Below the pieces are notes generated by a model. That model ran no database searches, was not told the DNA's origin, and was given only the letters and a program-made list of their open reading frames with translations. Below, in pieces: positions 50,096 to 58,956 of a stretch of 64,000 bases of DNA (the stretch's first letter is position 1; each line of letters begins with the position of its first letter). Location of the stretch: assembly GCA_043720395.1 (NCBI GenBank), contig JAYSSR010000087.1, positions 112,952 to 176,951 of the forward strand, given 5' to 3'. The translations under genes and the position numbers were made by a program. This stretch comes from JANOYY01 sp043720395. Lineage in GTDB: Bacteria; Actinomycetota; Acidimicrobiia; Acidimicrobiales; JANYDT01.

Positions 50096-50508
50096 GCGAC
50101 GGCGCCCTCGACGTCACGCCGCCCGCGACCTACCTGACGCTCGCTGACACAAGCGAGATCGTGCAGCTGGCCGCCGCGTACTGCTGGTACGTCGACACGG
50201 CCGATACCGACGGGCTCATCAGCATCCTCGCTCCCGATGTCGTCTTCGCCCTCGGTCGTCGGGAAATAGTTGGACGTGAAGCGGTCATTCAATTTCTCGC
50301 CACCTCTGTCCGGGGAACTCATGTAGCCGGTGCCCCGCTGATCCGCTCGTCGACATCGGGTGTCGTCGGGTTCTCGCGATTCGTGTTCGTGCCTGCCGAT
50401 GGCGGTGCGCTGATGTCCGGCGGGTATACCGACGACTTCGTGCAACTCGAACGAGGTTGGGTGTTCGCGCGTCGCACCGTCAGCATTGCGAGCGCCTCCA
50501 CGGCCTGA
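50092..50508 (+). CDS. SnoaL-like (NTF2-fold) protein, second of a pair
   Basis: A 138-residue NTF2-fold protein. Its segment TSEIVQLAAAYCWYVDTADTDGLISILAPDVVFALG mirrors the first strand-helix of the upstream paralogue, though overall similarity looks modest. GTG 50092 overlaps the previous TGA (GTGA). The heterodimeric hydratases of steroid side-chain breakdown are built from two different small subunits, but those are MaoC-type; here both are SnoaL-type. Catalytic residues are not assignable by eye. Confidence 0.8.
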   Translation: MSDGALDVTPPATYLTLADTSEIVQLAAAYCWYVDTADTDGLISILAPDVVFALGRREIVGREAVIQFLATSVRGTHVAGAPLIRSSTSGVVGFSRFVFVPADGGALMSGGYTDDFVQLERGWVFARRTVSIASASTA

Positions 50509-50570
50509 GCATTCTCCGACTTGACGCCTGGCCTGGAAATCCATGCGCGCAGAACTTCCGCCTGCTTGCG

Positions 50571-51368
50571 CTACCGGGCCATGATGCGGCGAGTGTCTGG
50601 ATAGCTGAGGTGGTGTGCGCCGCCGTCGACGAGCAGCGTGGTACCGGTGATGAACGAAGCATCGTCGGACGCGAGGAACGCCACCGCGCCGGCGACATCG
50701 TCCGCTTCGCCGTAGCGGCCGAGAGCCGTATTGTCGACGTAGCCCTCGACCATTCCAGGTATAGACCAAATGGGCTCCGTCGCCGGAGTACGTACCAAGC
50801 CGGGGGCGACAGCGTTCACGCGTATGCCTCGCGGACCGAGTTCGAGCGACGCGACGTCGACGAGCGCTACGACCCCGGCCTTCGACGCGCAGTAGGCGCT
50901 GACCGCTCGTCCGGGTTGCACGGCACTGATGCTGGCGATGGCGATGATCGAACCGCCGTCCGCCATCGAGCGTGCTGCCGCCTGAATGGTGAGGAACGCA
51001 CTTGTGAGGGAGAGATCGACGATGGTTCGCCACTGAGCGAGGGTCATGTCGACGATCAGTCCGCCGACGCCACCGCCGGTATTGGCCACGGCGATGTCGA
51101 GGCGTCCGAATCGATGGATGGCGTGCGCCACGAGTGTGGCAGGACCGCCCTCGTGCGTGCCGTCGCACCGCAGCGTTGCGCCATCGTCACCGAGCGTCTC
51201 CGACAGCGAAGCGAGGGCAACTTCGTCGATGTCGCCTACGACGACACGGCCGCCGTCGCGAACGATCCGTGTCGCGATCGCACGCCCGATACCAGACGCG
51301 CCGCCGGTCACGATCGCTACTTTGCCGTTGAGTCGTCCAGGGTGATCCACTTGATTCTGTTGATCCAC
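50571..51368 (-). CDS. Short-chain dehydrogenase/reductase
   Basis: A 265-residue classical SDR with TGGASGIGRA, catalytic Ser in IASISAVQ and the YCASK pair. The usual NNAG is NTGG (VANTGGGVGG). The C-terminal LLVDGGAHHLSYPD fits. GTG 51368 has GAGG about five bases upstream; the open frame extends 53 codons further through the promoter repeats and was rejected. It converges on the SnoaL pair (62-base gap, no clear terminator). Site E lies 49 bases upstream. Confidence 0.9.
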   Translation of the reverse strand: MDQQNQVDHPGRLNGKVAIVTGGASGIGRAIATRIVRDGGRVVVGDIDEVALASLSETLGDDGATLRCDGTHEGGPATLVAHAIHRFGRLDIAVANTGGGVGGLIVDMTLAQWRTIVDLSLTSAFLTIQAAARSMADGGSIIAIASISAVQPGRAVSAYCASKAGVVALVDVASLELGPRGIRVNAVAPGLVRTPATEPIWSIPGMVEGYVDNTALGRYGEADDVAGAVAFLASDDASFITGTTLLVDGGAHHLSYPDTRRIMAR

Positions 51369-51416
51369 GGAGCCTCGCTCTGACGACCGATTCGACAGCC
51401 TCACTCTGACACTAAA

Positions 51417-51433
51417 TTGACGTCGACGTCGAG
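51417..51433 (-). promoter_or_regulatory. GAnnTC hexamer site E upstream of the SDR gene
   Basis: TTGACGTCGACGTCGAG holds the same perfect palindrome as site C (51419-51430). On the gene strand the palindrome is followed directly by AATTTAGTGT, giving a TAGTGT -10 box at 51414-51409. Confidence 0.6.
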
Positions 51434-51527
51434 TCCAAGGCTTGAGGTGAGAAGGCATCGTCGCAGCCGCGACGAGGTACTCCCTTCTGCGAACACTTAT
51501 GCCACAGATTGATATACTCCGCAGCAT

Positions 51528-52961
51528 ATGAGGCCGCTAACACCGGAAGGCATTTTCGATCGCATCGATGAATGGCGAGAACTCTCCAATTTTATGGGCG
51601 AGCCCAGCCGGCTCGGGGTTGTGTGGGGCCCACGTCGGGCGGGGAAGTCAGTACTGCTTGCGGCGCTCGCCGAGGCAGCAGGCGGACTGTACGTCGAGGC
51701 GGTGCGACAAGACGCCGTACTGAGTTTGGCGGACATCGGCCGTGCCGTCGGTGTGAGGGCAGGTGTCGGGGCGGTCAACTACGCGACATGGGCTGACGCG
51801 ATCGACAGCTTGCTGTCATTACCGAACTGTCCTGTCGTGGTACTCGATGAGTTTGGCTACCTATGCGAAGCGAGTCCGGAACTTCCATCGATCATCCAGC
51901 GTGCAATTGATCGGGGTCGGCGAGCCAAATTGGCCAACGCAACGCAACCCAGCCGCCTCGTGCTCTGCGGTTCGGCAGTCGCGCAAATCTCACATCTCCT
52001 CGATCGTGATCAGCCGCTCTTCGGGCGAGCCCAATTGGCCCAGGTGATTGATGCGTTCGACTTTCGAACCTCGGCAGCCTATTGGGGTATTGCCAAAGAT
52101 CCGCAGCTCGCAGTTCTGCTTCATGCCGCGCTCGGCGGCCTTCCGGGATACCGCGACGTGGTGACCGAAGGTCCGACGTCGCTCACCGACTTCGACGACT
52201 GGATCACAAGCCGCGTTCTCACACCTGCATCGCCATTGCTCGAGGAAGACACGCTCGTGCTGCAGTCATCGGGACTGTCCGCGAACGTGTACCGGTCAAT
52301 CCTTACCGCAGTAGCTCGCGGTGACCGCACGCCGACCGGAATCTCATCGCGCACCGGCCGACCGGTATCGGCCCTTGCGAGACCAATCGAACGTCTCACC
52401 GAAGCTGGTCTTCTGATTCAGGTTCTCGATCCAGTGCGTTCGAGACGCTCTCGCTACGAACTCGCCGACCCTTTCATCTCGTTTCACGACGCGATAATCC
52501 GACCGAACCGCACGCGAATCCGTCGACGTCAACAGCGAGTCGTCTGGTCGGAAAGCAAGGCCACGTGGAGCAGCCAAATCGTTGGACCACAATTCGAACG
52601 GCTGTGCCGGGAAGCAACTCTTCTGTACGGTGCCGAGTTCGGCCTGCAGGCGATTGCCAGTGTCGGAGCTACCTCGATTGCCGATGCCAAGGGACGTCGC
52701 GGCCACGAGCTGGACCTTGTCGCTACGAATTCGTCCGGGGGCATCCTCGCCATCGGCGAGGCGAAACACACATCTACGGCGCGTGGTCCTGCTGACCTCG
52801 AACGGCTTGAACACATTCGGGGGCTGCTTCCTGCGCCAACCGATCAGCTGAGTCGGCTCCTCCTGTTTTCGGCCAGCGGATTCGAGCGCAACCTCGTTCG
52901 TGCAGCGAGCACTCGGCCTGACGTCGAACTCATCGACGTCCGCCGCCTCTACGGACGCTGA
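51528..52961 (+). CDS. AAA-type ATPase with DUF234/PD-(D/E)xK-like C terminus
   Basis: A 477-residue protein: Walker A GPRRAGKS (34-41), Walker B VVVLDE (103-108), an ATPase lid region (LFGRAQLAQVIDAFDFRTSAAYW), a winged-helix part and a C-terminal DUF234-like domain with GHELDLVATN and GEAKH. The last two resemble the acidic and E-x-K parts of a PD-(D/E)xK nuclease. Such ATPases are common in archaea and scattered in bacteria, often linked to mobile DNA; their function is unknown. TATACT (51513-51518) lies nine bases before the ATG, with no ribosome site. It has no visible link to its catabolic neighbours. Confidence 0.85.
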   Translation: MRPLTPEGIFDRIDEWRELSNFMGEPSRLGVVWGPRRAGKSVLLAALAEAAGGLYVEAVRQDAVLSLADIGRAVGVRAGVGAVNYATWADAIDSLLSLPNCPVVVLDEFGYLCEASPELPSIIQRAIDRGRRAKLANATQPSRLVLCGSAVAQISHLLDRDQPLFGRAQLAQVIDAFDFRTSAAYWGIAKDPQLAVLLHAALGGLPGYRDVVTEGPTSLTDFDDWITSRVLTPASPLLEEDTLVLQSSGLSANVYRSILTAVARGDRTPTGISSRTGRPVSALARPIERLTEAGLLIQVLDPVRSRRSRYELADPFISFHDAIIRPNRTRIRRRQQRVVWSESKATWSSQIVGPQFERLCREATLLYGAEFGLQAIASVGATSIADAKGRRGHELDLVATNSSGGILAIGEAKHTSTARGPADLERLEHIRGLLPAPTDQLSRLLLFSASGFERNLVRAASTRPDVELIDVRRLYGR

Positions 52962-53024
52962 CCGAACTGGTCAGCAGTGGCGGAAACAGGGGCACGTATG
53001 GCGACAGAGCGCAAAGCGCGACGG

Positions 53025-53810
53025 TCAGCCGTCCTCGGCAAAACGAGTCGTGGCCACGACGGCGAGGGCGTCGGACTCGACGTCGCGCACTTCGACCTCA
53101 CCGATCGCGCCGTGTACGACTGCGCTGGCGACGGCACCTGTCCGCACGGGACGGAGGTATCGCATTTGCAACGAAACGAGAGTCGTGGGCTTGTCGACGG
53201 CCGACAATGCGGCCTCCTCGACCGGAATCGCGAGGAGCCCGCCCATCAGCGTCTTGGACGAGTTGAGGACGTGCGGTGCGTGATGGAGCACGGCGGAACC
53301 CGGCTCGGTTCGTGTGCAGCCGACCCGCTCCGCAAGTGGTTCGACAAGCTCGCCGCGCACCGCCGCGAACTGGTCGAGTGCCCAGTTTCCTGCTGGCATC
53401 GACAGACGCGGATCGGGCGCCACCATGAAGAAGCTGTGACCGAAACCGACGCGCTCGCCGGTGTCGTCGAAGAAATCGATACTGCATGCGTGAACGGCCG
53501 AGCCCGCCTTCGTGAGCTTGCCGACGGTTCTCATGGTCGGCGTGCCGCTGATCGGCTTGAACAGGTGGATGTCCAGGTTCAGAGTGACTGGCACGCGTGG
53601 TGCCATGTCGCGAACGGCGAGGAGCCCGAGCACGACATCGGCCCATACGAAGACGACCGACGCGCGCAGACTGTTCGTGCCGGGCACCCACATCGTGGGA
53701 ACGACCTGGGCCGTCCCGTGGAGTTCGTCGCCGACGGCCTCGATTCGCAGCCCGAGGTCGCCGATGACGGAACGTGCGACGGGGTCGGAATTCAGTGTCG
53801 GCTCAATCAT
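53025..53810 (-). CDS. Acyl-CoA thioesterase-like hotdog protein
   Basis: A 261-residue protein with two hotdog-like halves: the first ends near VTLNLDIHLFKPI, the second contains LMGGLLAIPVEEAAL and VSLQMRYLRPV. This layout is seen in 4HBT-type thioesterases such as PaaI-like tandem proteins. It would hydrolyse an acyl-CoA, releasing CoA or a stalled intermediate. ATG 53810 is supported by site F 30 bases upstream; its stop is 63 bases from that of the ATPase gene, with which it converges. Confidence 0.82.
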   Translation of the reverse strand: MIEPTLNSDPVARSVIGDLGLRIEAVGDELHGTAQVVPTMWVPGTNSLRASVVFVWADVVLGLLAVRDMAPRVPVTLNLDIHLFKPISGTPTMRTVGKLTKAGSAVHACSIDFFDDTGERVGFGHSFFMVAPDPRLSMPAGNWALDQFAAVRGELVEPLAERVGCTRTEPGSAVLHHAPHVLNSSKTLMGGLLAIPVEEAALSAVDKPTTLVSLQMRYLRPVRTGAVASAVVHGAIGEVEVRDVESDALAVVATTRFAEDG

Positions 53811-53839
53811 GTGTCTGGATGCTTATCAGAAATACTGTG

Positions 53840-53871
53840 ATTTTTCGACCTCGACGTCGATATCGACTTCA
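53840..53871 (-). promoter_or_regulatory. GAnnTC hexamer site F upstream of the thioesterase gene
   Basis: On the gene strand the site reads four tandem hexamers, GAAGTC-GATATC-GACGTC-GAGGTC, then GAAAAA. This is the longest run in the window, and its tail matches that of site A. It ends about 30 bases before the ATG. Confidence 0.6.
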
Positions 53872-53889
53872 GGTGGCTGGACGAGACCC

Positions 53890-55479
53890 TCAGGTCGCAG
53901 GCTTCCGGGGCGTCGTTGTGCGGGACTTCGCTGTCTTCGTTGCACCCGCTTTCGGCGTCACCTTGGCAGCCGACGCTTTCTTCGGCACTGCCGTCTTCGA
54001 CACGGCCGTCTTCGGCGTCGCTTTGGTCGGGGTCTGTCGAGACGATCGCTTCGGAGCGGATGGGTGGTCCTCGTCGGCGGCGAGGGTGAGTAGCTCGTTG
54101 TAGCTGGCTTGGAGACATTCGGCGTACCAGGCGGGGTCGGGGACGACGTCGCGACAGGCGCTGAAGGAGATCATGAGCTGGCCGCAGTAGCTGGTGGCGA
54201 TGTTCATCAGGCCCATGCCGTCGTGCACTGGTCCCATCCCGTAGGTTGCGACCAGTCGTGCTCCTGCGGAGTACATCGCGACCTGGGGCCCGGGCACGTT
54301 GGTGACGACGGTGTTGTACCTCGGAGTTGTTTGGTTCGCGATCGCTAGCTCGCCTCCGAGTCGAGCGGCAAGACCCATCAACGCGCCTGGCATGAATGCC
54401 GCGAGTTCGGTTAAGTGACGCGCCCCGACGGCGTGGAGAACGGCCTTGGCTTGCACGGTGGCGTCGCGTATTGCTGCGAATCGTTCGGTCGGGTCGGCCA
54501 CGTTGGTGTGGAGCGGACAGATCATCGCTGAGACGCTGTTGCCGTCGGTGGTTTTGTCGCCGGGATCGCGGACCGACACGGGGATCATTGTCACGAGTGA
54601 TTCGGTTGGGAGTTCGCTCTTCTCGTTGAGGTAGCGTCGAAGCCCACCGGCGACGATGGCGAGGACAACGTCATTCACGGTTGAACGGTCGAGTGACGCC
54701 CGGATCTTCTTGACATCTGCGAGGGGTACGGCGAAGCCGTCCATGACCCGATTTGGTGACATCGTGACGTTGAATCGTGTACGTGGCGGCACGATTTGGT
54801 TGGCTATCGTGCCCAGGGCCGTTGGTGACGCGGAGCGCACGTCGGGGAGCGCTCGCGTCATCATTTGAGCGAACTGAAACGGTCGCATCGCCTGGTTCAT
54901 CCCGGCACGCCCTAGCAGTTCCCATGGCTGCGGGATCGTCTCGGGTTGCCAGGCGACCGTGGGTGGGGGCGTCACGGCGTCGGGGATCAGGTCGTGTAGT
55001 GCGGTGAACATTTCGGTGCCGGATACGCCGTCGACGGCAGCGTGATGGATTTTGGTTACGTACGCGTAGCTGCCGCGTGGGACTCCGGTCACGTTGTCGA
55101 GTCCCTCAACGACGTAGAGCTCCCAGAGCGGCCGGTTTTCGTCGAGCGAACGGGCCTGGAGGCGTGCGGACTGGATGCAGAGCTGACGCCAGTCGCCGGG
55201 CTTGGGCAGGGCGATGTGGCGAACGTGGAATTCGATGTCGAAGTTCGGGTCCTCGACCCAGTACGGATGGTCGAGGTCCATTGGTACGCGGACGAGTCGC
55301 TGGCGCAGGATCGGTGCCAGGTGGAGCCGCCCCGTGAGGTACTCAAGTATCGACTTGAAGGTGACGAACCCTCCCGGAGCCGTAGACGGATCGTAGATCG
55401 CGATCGATGCAGTGTGCATCGGCGCGTTTACCGTTTCCGTGTACAAGAAGCTCGCATCCTGACCGGATAGCTGGCGCAC
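53890..55479 (-). CDS. Wax ester synthase/diacylglycerol acyltransferase (WS/DGAT) with basic tail
   Basis: A 529-residue acyltransferase. The catalytic HHxxxDG is H145-HAAVDG151, with the N-terminal LSGQDASFLYTE and C-terminal VPGPQ segments of the family. It makes storage wax esters or triacylglycerol from acyl-CoA, usually membrane-associated. About residues 473-529 form a low-complexity tail of lysine, alanine, threonine and proline (repeats such as PKTAVSKTAVPKKA), absent from most relatives. GTG 55479 has GAGGGGG six bases upstream. It is divergent from an esterase gene. Confidence 0.92.
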   Translation of the reverse strand: MRQLSGQDASFLYTETVNAPMHTASIAIYDPSTAPGGFVTFKSILEYLTGRLHLAPILRQRLVRVPMDLDHPYWVEDPNFDIEFHVRHIALPKPGDWRQLCIQSARLQARSLDENRPLWELYVVEGLDNVTGVPRGSYAYVTKIHHAAVDGVSGTEMFTALHDLIPDAVTPPPTVAWQPETIPQPWELLGRAGMNQAMRPFQFAQMMTRALPDVRSASPTALGTIANQIVPPRTRFNVTMSPNRVMDGFAVPLADVKKIRASLDRSTVNDVVLAIVAGGLRRYLNEKSELPTESLVTMIPVSVRDPGDKTTDGNSVSAMICPLHTNVADPTERFAAIRDATVQAKAVLHAVGARHLTELAAFMPGALMGLAARLGGELAIANQTTPRYNTVVTNVPGPQVAMYSAGARLVATYGMGPVHDGMGLMNIATSYCGQLMISFSACRDVVPDPAWYAECLQASYNELLTLAADEDHPSAPKRSSRQTPTKATPKTAVSKTAVPKKASAAKVTPKAGATKTAKSRTTTPRKPAT

Positions 55480-55577
55480 AATTGCCCCCTCGTGTCCTTG
55501 GGTCCGTGGAGGACCGCAACCGCATTCTGACTGAGCGAAATGTCACATCGCAACCGAAACCCATTACCGTATTTCCG

Positions 55578-56426
55578 ATGAACGAAACCAGTTCGCTCCC
55601 GCACGACGAAGAGTTCCAGCCGACGGCCGCGCCACCCTTCCATCAACTCGCTCGGGAAGTGTTTGCCGTTGGTGAGTTCGGGCTCTTCATGGCAGTGATG
55701 CCGATGCTGCGCATGGCACCGCGTCCAGCGCAACGTCAACCGGTGCTCGTGCTACCGGGCTTCGGAGGTGGAGATGCAAGCACAGCCCCGCTCCGCTCGT
55801 ATCTGTCCGCGATGGGCCATGCGGTGCACGGGTGGAATCTTGGAACGAACTGGTGGCGTACTCCGGAACTCGTCGAAGGCGTCCCGCGAAGACTGATGGA
55901 ACTCCACGAAAAGAGTGGTCAGCAGGTCAGTGTTGTTGGCTGGTCGGCCGGCGGGATCTGGGCACGCGAACTCGCACGAACGCATCCTGACGTTGTGCGC
56001 CAGGTGATCACGCTCGGCGCACCCTTTCGCCTCCGCGGTGGCGACGAGGCCAACACGGCGTTTCTGTACAACCTCGTGAAGCATCGCCATGTCCCGGAAC
56101 CGGACGAGAGGCTTCGTCCGGAACACCACCGGGCGCCGCTCACGGTACCGACCACAGCGATCTACTCACTGACCGACGGCGTCGCAAGCTGGCAGGCGTG
56201 CATCGAGACAGCCGGCGATCGCCGCGAGAACATCGCAGTACGAGGCACCCACACCGGACTCGGCCACAACATCGCCGCCGCCTACGCCGTCGCCGATCGC
56301 CTCGCACAGCCGCAAGGCACGTGGACGCCCTTCCAATCGCCGGCCCACCTACGACACCTCTTCCCGACCGCAGCCGTCTGGCACAACGGTCGCGCGGTCC
56401 CGCTCCGAGACATCGACGCTGCCTGA
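55578..56426 (+). CDS. Alpha/beta hydrolase (esterase/lipase-like)
   Basis: A 282-residue alpha/beta hydrolase: lid/oxyanion segment VLVLPGFGGGD, nucleophile elbow G121-W-S123-A-G-G, acid probably in YSLTDGVASWQ and histidine in GTHTGLGHN. I chose ATG 55578, where TACCGT (55565-55570) seven bases upstream suggests a leaderless transcript; a longer frame lacks support. It is divergent from WS/DGAT, whose lipid product it could hydrolyse. No signal peptide is obvious, so it is likely cytoplasmic. Confidence 0.85.
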   Translation: MNETSSLPHDEEFQPTAAPPFHQLAREVFAVGEFGLFMAVMPMLRMAPRPAQRQPVLVLPGFGGGDASTAPLRSYLSAMGHAVHGWNLGTNWWRTPELVEGVPRRLMELHEKSGQQVSVVGWSAGGIWARELARTHPDVVRQVITLGAPFRLRGGDEANTAFLYNLVKHRHVPEPDERLRPEHHRAPLTVPTTAIYSLTDGVASWQACIETAGDRRENIAVRGTHTGLGHNIAAAYAVADRLAQPQGTWTPFQSPAHLRHLFPTAAVWHNGRAVPLRDIDAA

Positions 56427-56450
56427 TCCGCCGTCGATGAGGTCAGAGCT

Positions 56451-57662
56451 TCACTTCGTAAAGGTCAGCTCGCGGGCATTGTCGTACATGATGCGCCGCT
56501 GATCATCGGCAGAGAATTCAGTGACGTTCGCAAGGAAGTCTTTCGGTTGAGGAAATCCTTCGCCGTGCGGCCAGTCAGAACCAAAGAGGATCCGTTCGAC
56601 CGGCAGATGGCGGGCCAGTTCGGGCACGCTCTCTTCGACGAATGGCGCAACCCAGCAGTGCTCGATGAACTGGTCCTTGGGGTTCGTCCGATACCCGCCC
56701 GTGTGCCCGAGTGTCTGAAGTGCGTGCAGCAGCGACGGCACCCAATGGCACCCGTTCTCGATGTACGCGACCCGCAGCCGGGGGAACCGCTCGAAGAGTC
56801 GGTGAGCCACGAGGATGTAAGCGAAGTCATGGACGATCCGGCCCTTCAGCAGAGCACCGAGCACGGGATTGGCCTGCAGTCGCATTGCATCGCCCGGCGT
56901 CGGCGAGCCGGTCGGATTCTCATCCCACACTCGGCCCATCACCTCGGGGAGTTCGGCGTACGTGTCATCGTTCCCGTCGTGCGGCGCGACCACGATCCCC
57001 GCCTCCTGAGCCAGTCCCCAGAACGGGTTGAACATCGGATCAGCGGGAGATCGCCAACCGTCGACGGTAAAGGCCGCGCCGTGACGCAGGGCCACAACCC
57101 GTGCGCCGTGGTCAATGCACCACCGGAGTTCGCTTTCGGCCGTCAGGGGGTCGGAGAGGTTCATGTACGGCACGCCGAAGATGCGGTCCTGGTAGGCGAA
57201 GCCCCACTCCTCCTCGATCCATCGGTTGAACGCCCGCATCACCTCCACGGCCGCCTCTACATCGGTGTGCATCGGGGCTTCGAGCACGACGCCTTGCGAC
57301 GGGAACATCCACGTCGCCTCGACGCCCTGCTGGTCCATGATCCGTAACCGATCGTCACGCTTGTACCACTCGGGATGGTCGGCCGGGGGTACGTTGAAGG
57401 CCGCGAGGAACGCCTCGCGAGTGATCTTGCCCTTGAAATAGTCCATGAACGAGCCGGGCTTCGGGCGGGGGTGCACGTCGCCCGGCCCCGGAAGACCCGC
57501 GAAGACGACACCGTCGATGACGTAGCGCAGCACGCCATCGACGTGCTTCACCTGCACGCCGCGTTCAGCGAACTTGGGATTGCGATGACGGGTGAAGGCA
57601 TCGCTCGACTCCCAGTAATGGTTGTCGGCGTCGAACAGCCGGTCGATTGTTGGTGTCGTCAT
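56451..57662 (-). CDS. Amidohydrolase family 2 protein (first of a tandem pair)
   Basis: A 403-residue ACMSD-like amidohydrolase. It begins FDADNHYWESSDAFTRHR, where D13-N-H15 replaces the usual DxH pair. The C-terminal LFGSDWPHGEGFPQP supplies the catalytic Asp. It closely resembles the next gene's product (NHYWE, DAFTR, PGDxHxRPxPGSFxDYF, FGSDWPHGEG), showing tandem duplication. Both differ from the relative at 137. The ATG lies 30 bases after its paralogue's stop. Substrate unknown. Confidence 0.88.
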   Translation of the reverse strand: MTTPTIDRLFDADNHYWESSDAFTRHRNPKFAERGVQVKHVDGVLRYVIDGVVFAGLPGPGDVHPRPKPGSFMDYFKGKITREAFLAAFNVPPADHPEWYKRDDRLRIMDQQGVEATWMFPSQGVVLEAPMHTDVEAAVEVMRAFNRWIEEEWGFAYQDRIFGVPYMNLSDPLTAESELRWCIDHGARVVALRHGAAFTVDGWRSPADPMFNPFWGLAQEAGIVVAPHDGNDDTYAELPEVMGRVWDENPTGSPTPGDAMRLQANPVLGALLKGRIVHDFAYILVAHRLFERFPRLRVAYIENGCHWVPSLLHALQTLGHTGGYRTNPKDQFIEHCWVAPFVEESVPELARHLPVERILFGSDWPHGEGFPQPKDFLANVTEFSADDQRRIMYDNARELTFTK

Positions 57663-57692
57663 TCGGGTCTCCCGATCCTGAAGGCCCGGCCG

Positions 57693-58946
57693 CTATACCA
57701 GCGTGAGTTCGCGGGCGTTGTCGACCATGATCCGACGTTGATCGTCGATCGAGAACGTGACCACATTCTCGAAGAACTGTTTCGGTTGCGCATGCCCTTC
57801 GCCGTGGGGCCAGTCCGAGCCGAACACGATGCGCTCGACCGGGATGTGCTTTGCGAGTTCGGAGACGCTGTCCTCCACGAAGGGTGCCACCCAGCAGTTC
57901 TCGTGGAATTGGTCGACGGGGTTCCTCGTGAACATGCCCGGGTTCTGCCCATGCAGCACCTGGAGACCGTGGAGAACGGAGGGCACCCACGTGCCACCAT
58001 TTTCGATGTACGCCATCTTCAGTCGCGGATGCCGCTCGAAGAGCCCGTGGCCGATGACCACCGCAGCGAAATCGTGGATGAGTCTTCGCTTCATCAACAT
58101 CTGGACGACGTTGTCGTTGACCGTTAGCGCGTCGGCGAGCGAGAACTTCCCCGACGATGCGGCAACGCCCAACTCGACGGGCTGTCGCGCCCACGTCCGT
58201 GCGATGGCGTCGGTGACTTCGACGTAACCGTCCTCGAAACCCGCGTGCGGTGCGACGACCACACCGGCCTCGGCGACCCGTGCCCAGAACGAGTCGAACT
58301 GCGGATCAGCGGGTGAACGCATTCCTTCAGGCGTGAACACAGGTCCGTGGCGAACGGTAATGACCCGAGCGCCGCGACCGAGGCACCACTCAAGCTCGCG
58401 GATAGCCGCGTCAAGATCGGACAGCGTCAGGAACGGGACGCCGAAGATGCGGTTCTGGTAGGCGAACCCCCAGTCGTCGTCGAGCCAGCGGTTGAACGCG
58501 CCGAGAATGTGTACCGACGCCTCGATGTCGGGCTGCATCGGTCCTTCCATGCAGACGCCGTGCGACGGGAACAGCCAGGCGGCTTCAAGTCCCTGGGCGT
58601 CCATGCATCGCAGACGGGCGTCGCGGTTGAACCATTCCGGGTGGTCCGAGGGGGCCTCGCTGTCGTAGGAGCTGGCCATGCTTGCCTTGCCGGCGTCGCC
58701 TCGGAAGTAGTCGACGAATGAGCCGGGTCGCGGGCGGCCGTGGGCATCGCCGGGCCCGACCAGAATCGGGTGGAGCCGGTCGCCGATGACGTAACGAGGC
58801 TTGCCGTCGCGTTCCACGACACGGACGCCACGGTCGGCAAACGCTGGGTCGCGATAGCGGGTGAACGCGTCGCTCGGCTCCCAATAGTGGTTGTCGGCGT
58901 CGAAGACCGTCGGGATAGCAGCTGCGATGTCCACCATGGTGGCCAT
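57693..58946 (-). CDS. Amidohydrolase family 2 protein (second of a tandem pair)
   Basis: A 417-residue amidohydrolase_2 protein, paralogous to the neighbour at 56451. Both contain FDADNHYWE, DHPEW before a short basic run, WMFPSQG/WLFPSHG and FGSDWPHGEG. It begins ATG 58946, ten bases after the D-aminoacylase-like gene's stop, so the three hydrolases are one operon. The shared sequence suggests recent divergence toward related substrates. Metal ligands are assignable by alignment only. Confidence 0.88.
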   Translation of the reverse strand: MATMVDIAAAIPTVFDADNHYWEPSDAFTRYRDPAFADRGVRVVERDGKPRYVIGDRLHPILVGPGDAHGRPRPGSFVDYFRGDAGKASMASSYDSEAPSDHPEWFNRDARLRCMDAQGLEAAWLFPSHGVCMEGPMQPDIEASVHILGAFNRWLDDDWGFAYQNRIFGVPFLTLSDLDAAIRELEWCLGRGARVITVRHGPVFTPEGMRSPADPQFDSFWARVAEAGVVVAPHAGFEDGYVEVTDAIARTWARQPVELGVAASSGKFSLADALTVNDNVVQMLMKRRLIHDFAAVVIGHGLFERHPRLKMAYIENGGTWVPSVLHGLQVLHGQNPGMFTRNPVDQFHENCWVAPFVEDSVSELAKHIPVERIVFGSDWPHGEGHAQPKQFFENVVTFSIDDQRRIMVDNARELTLV

Positions 58947-58956
58947 GGTGCCCGCC

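Noticed and set aside
53037..53100. GACGTCG-type hexamers within coding regions
   Set aside because: GTC-GAC and GAC-GTC are common Val-Asp codon pairs in this GC-rich genome, so internal copies carry no weight for the promoter motif.
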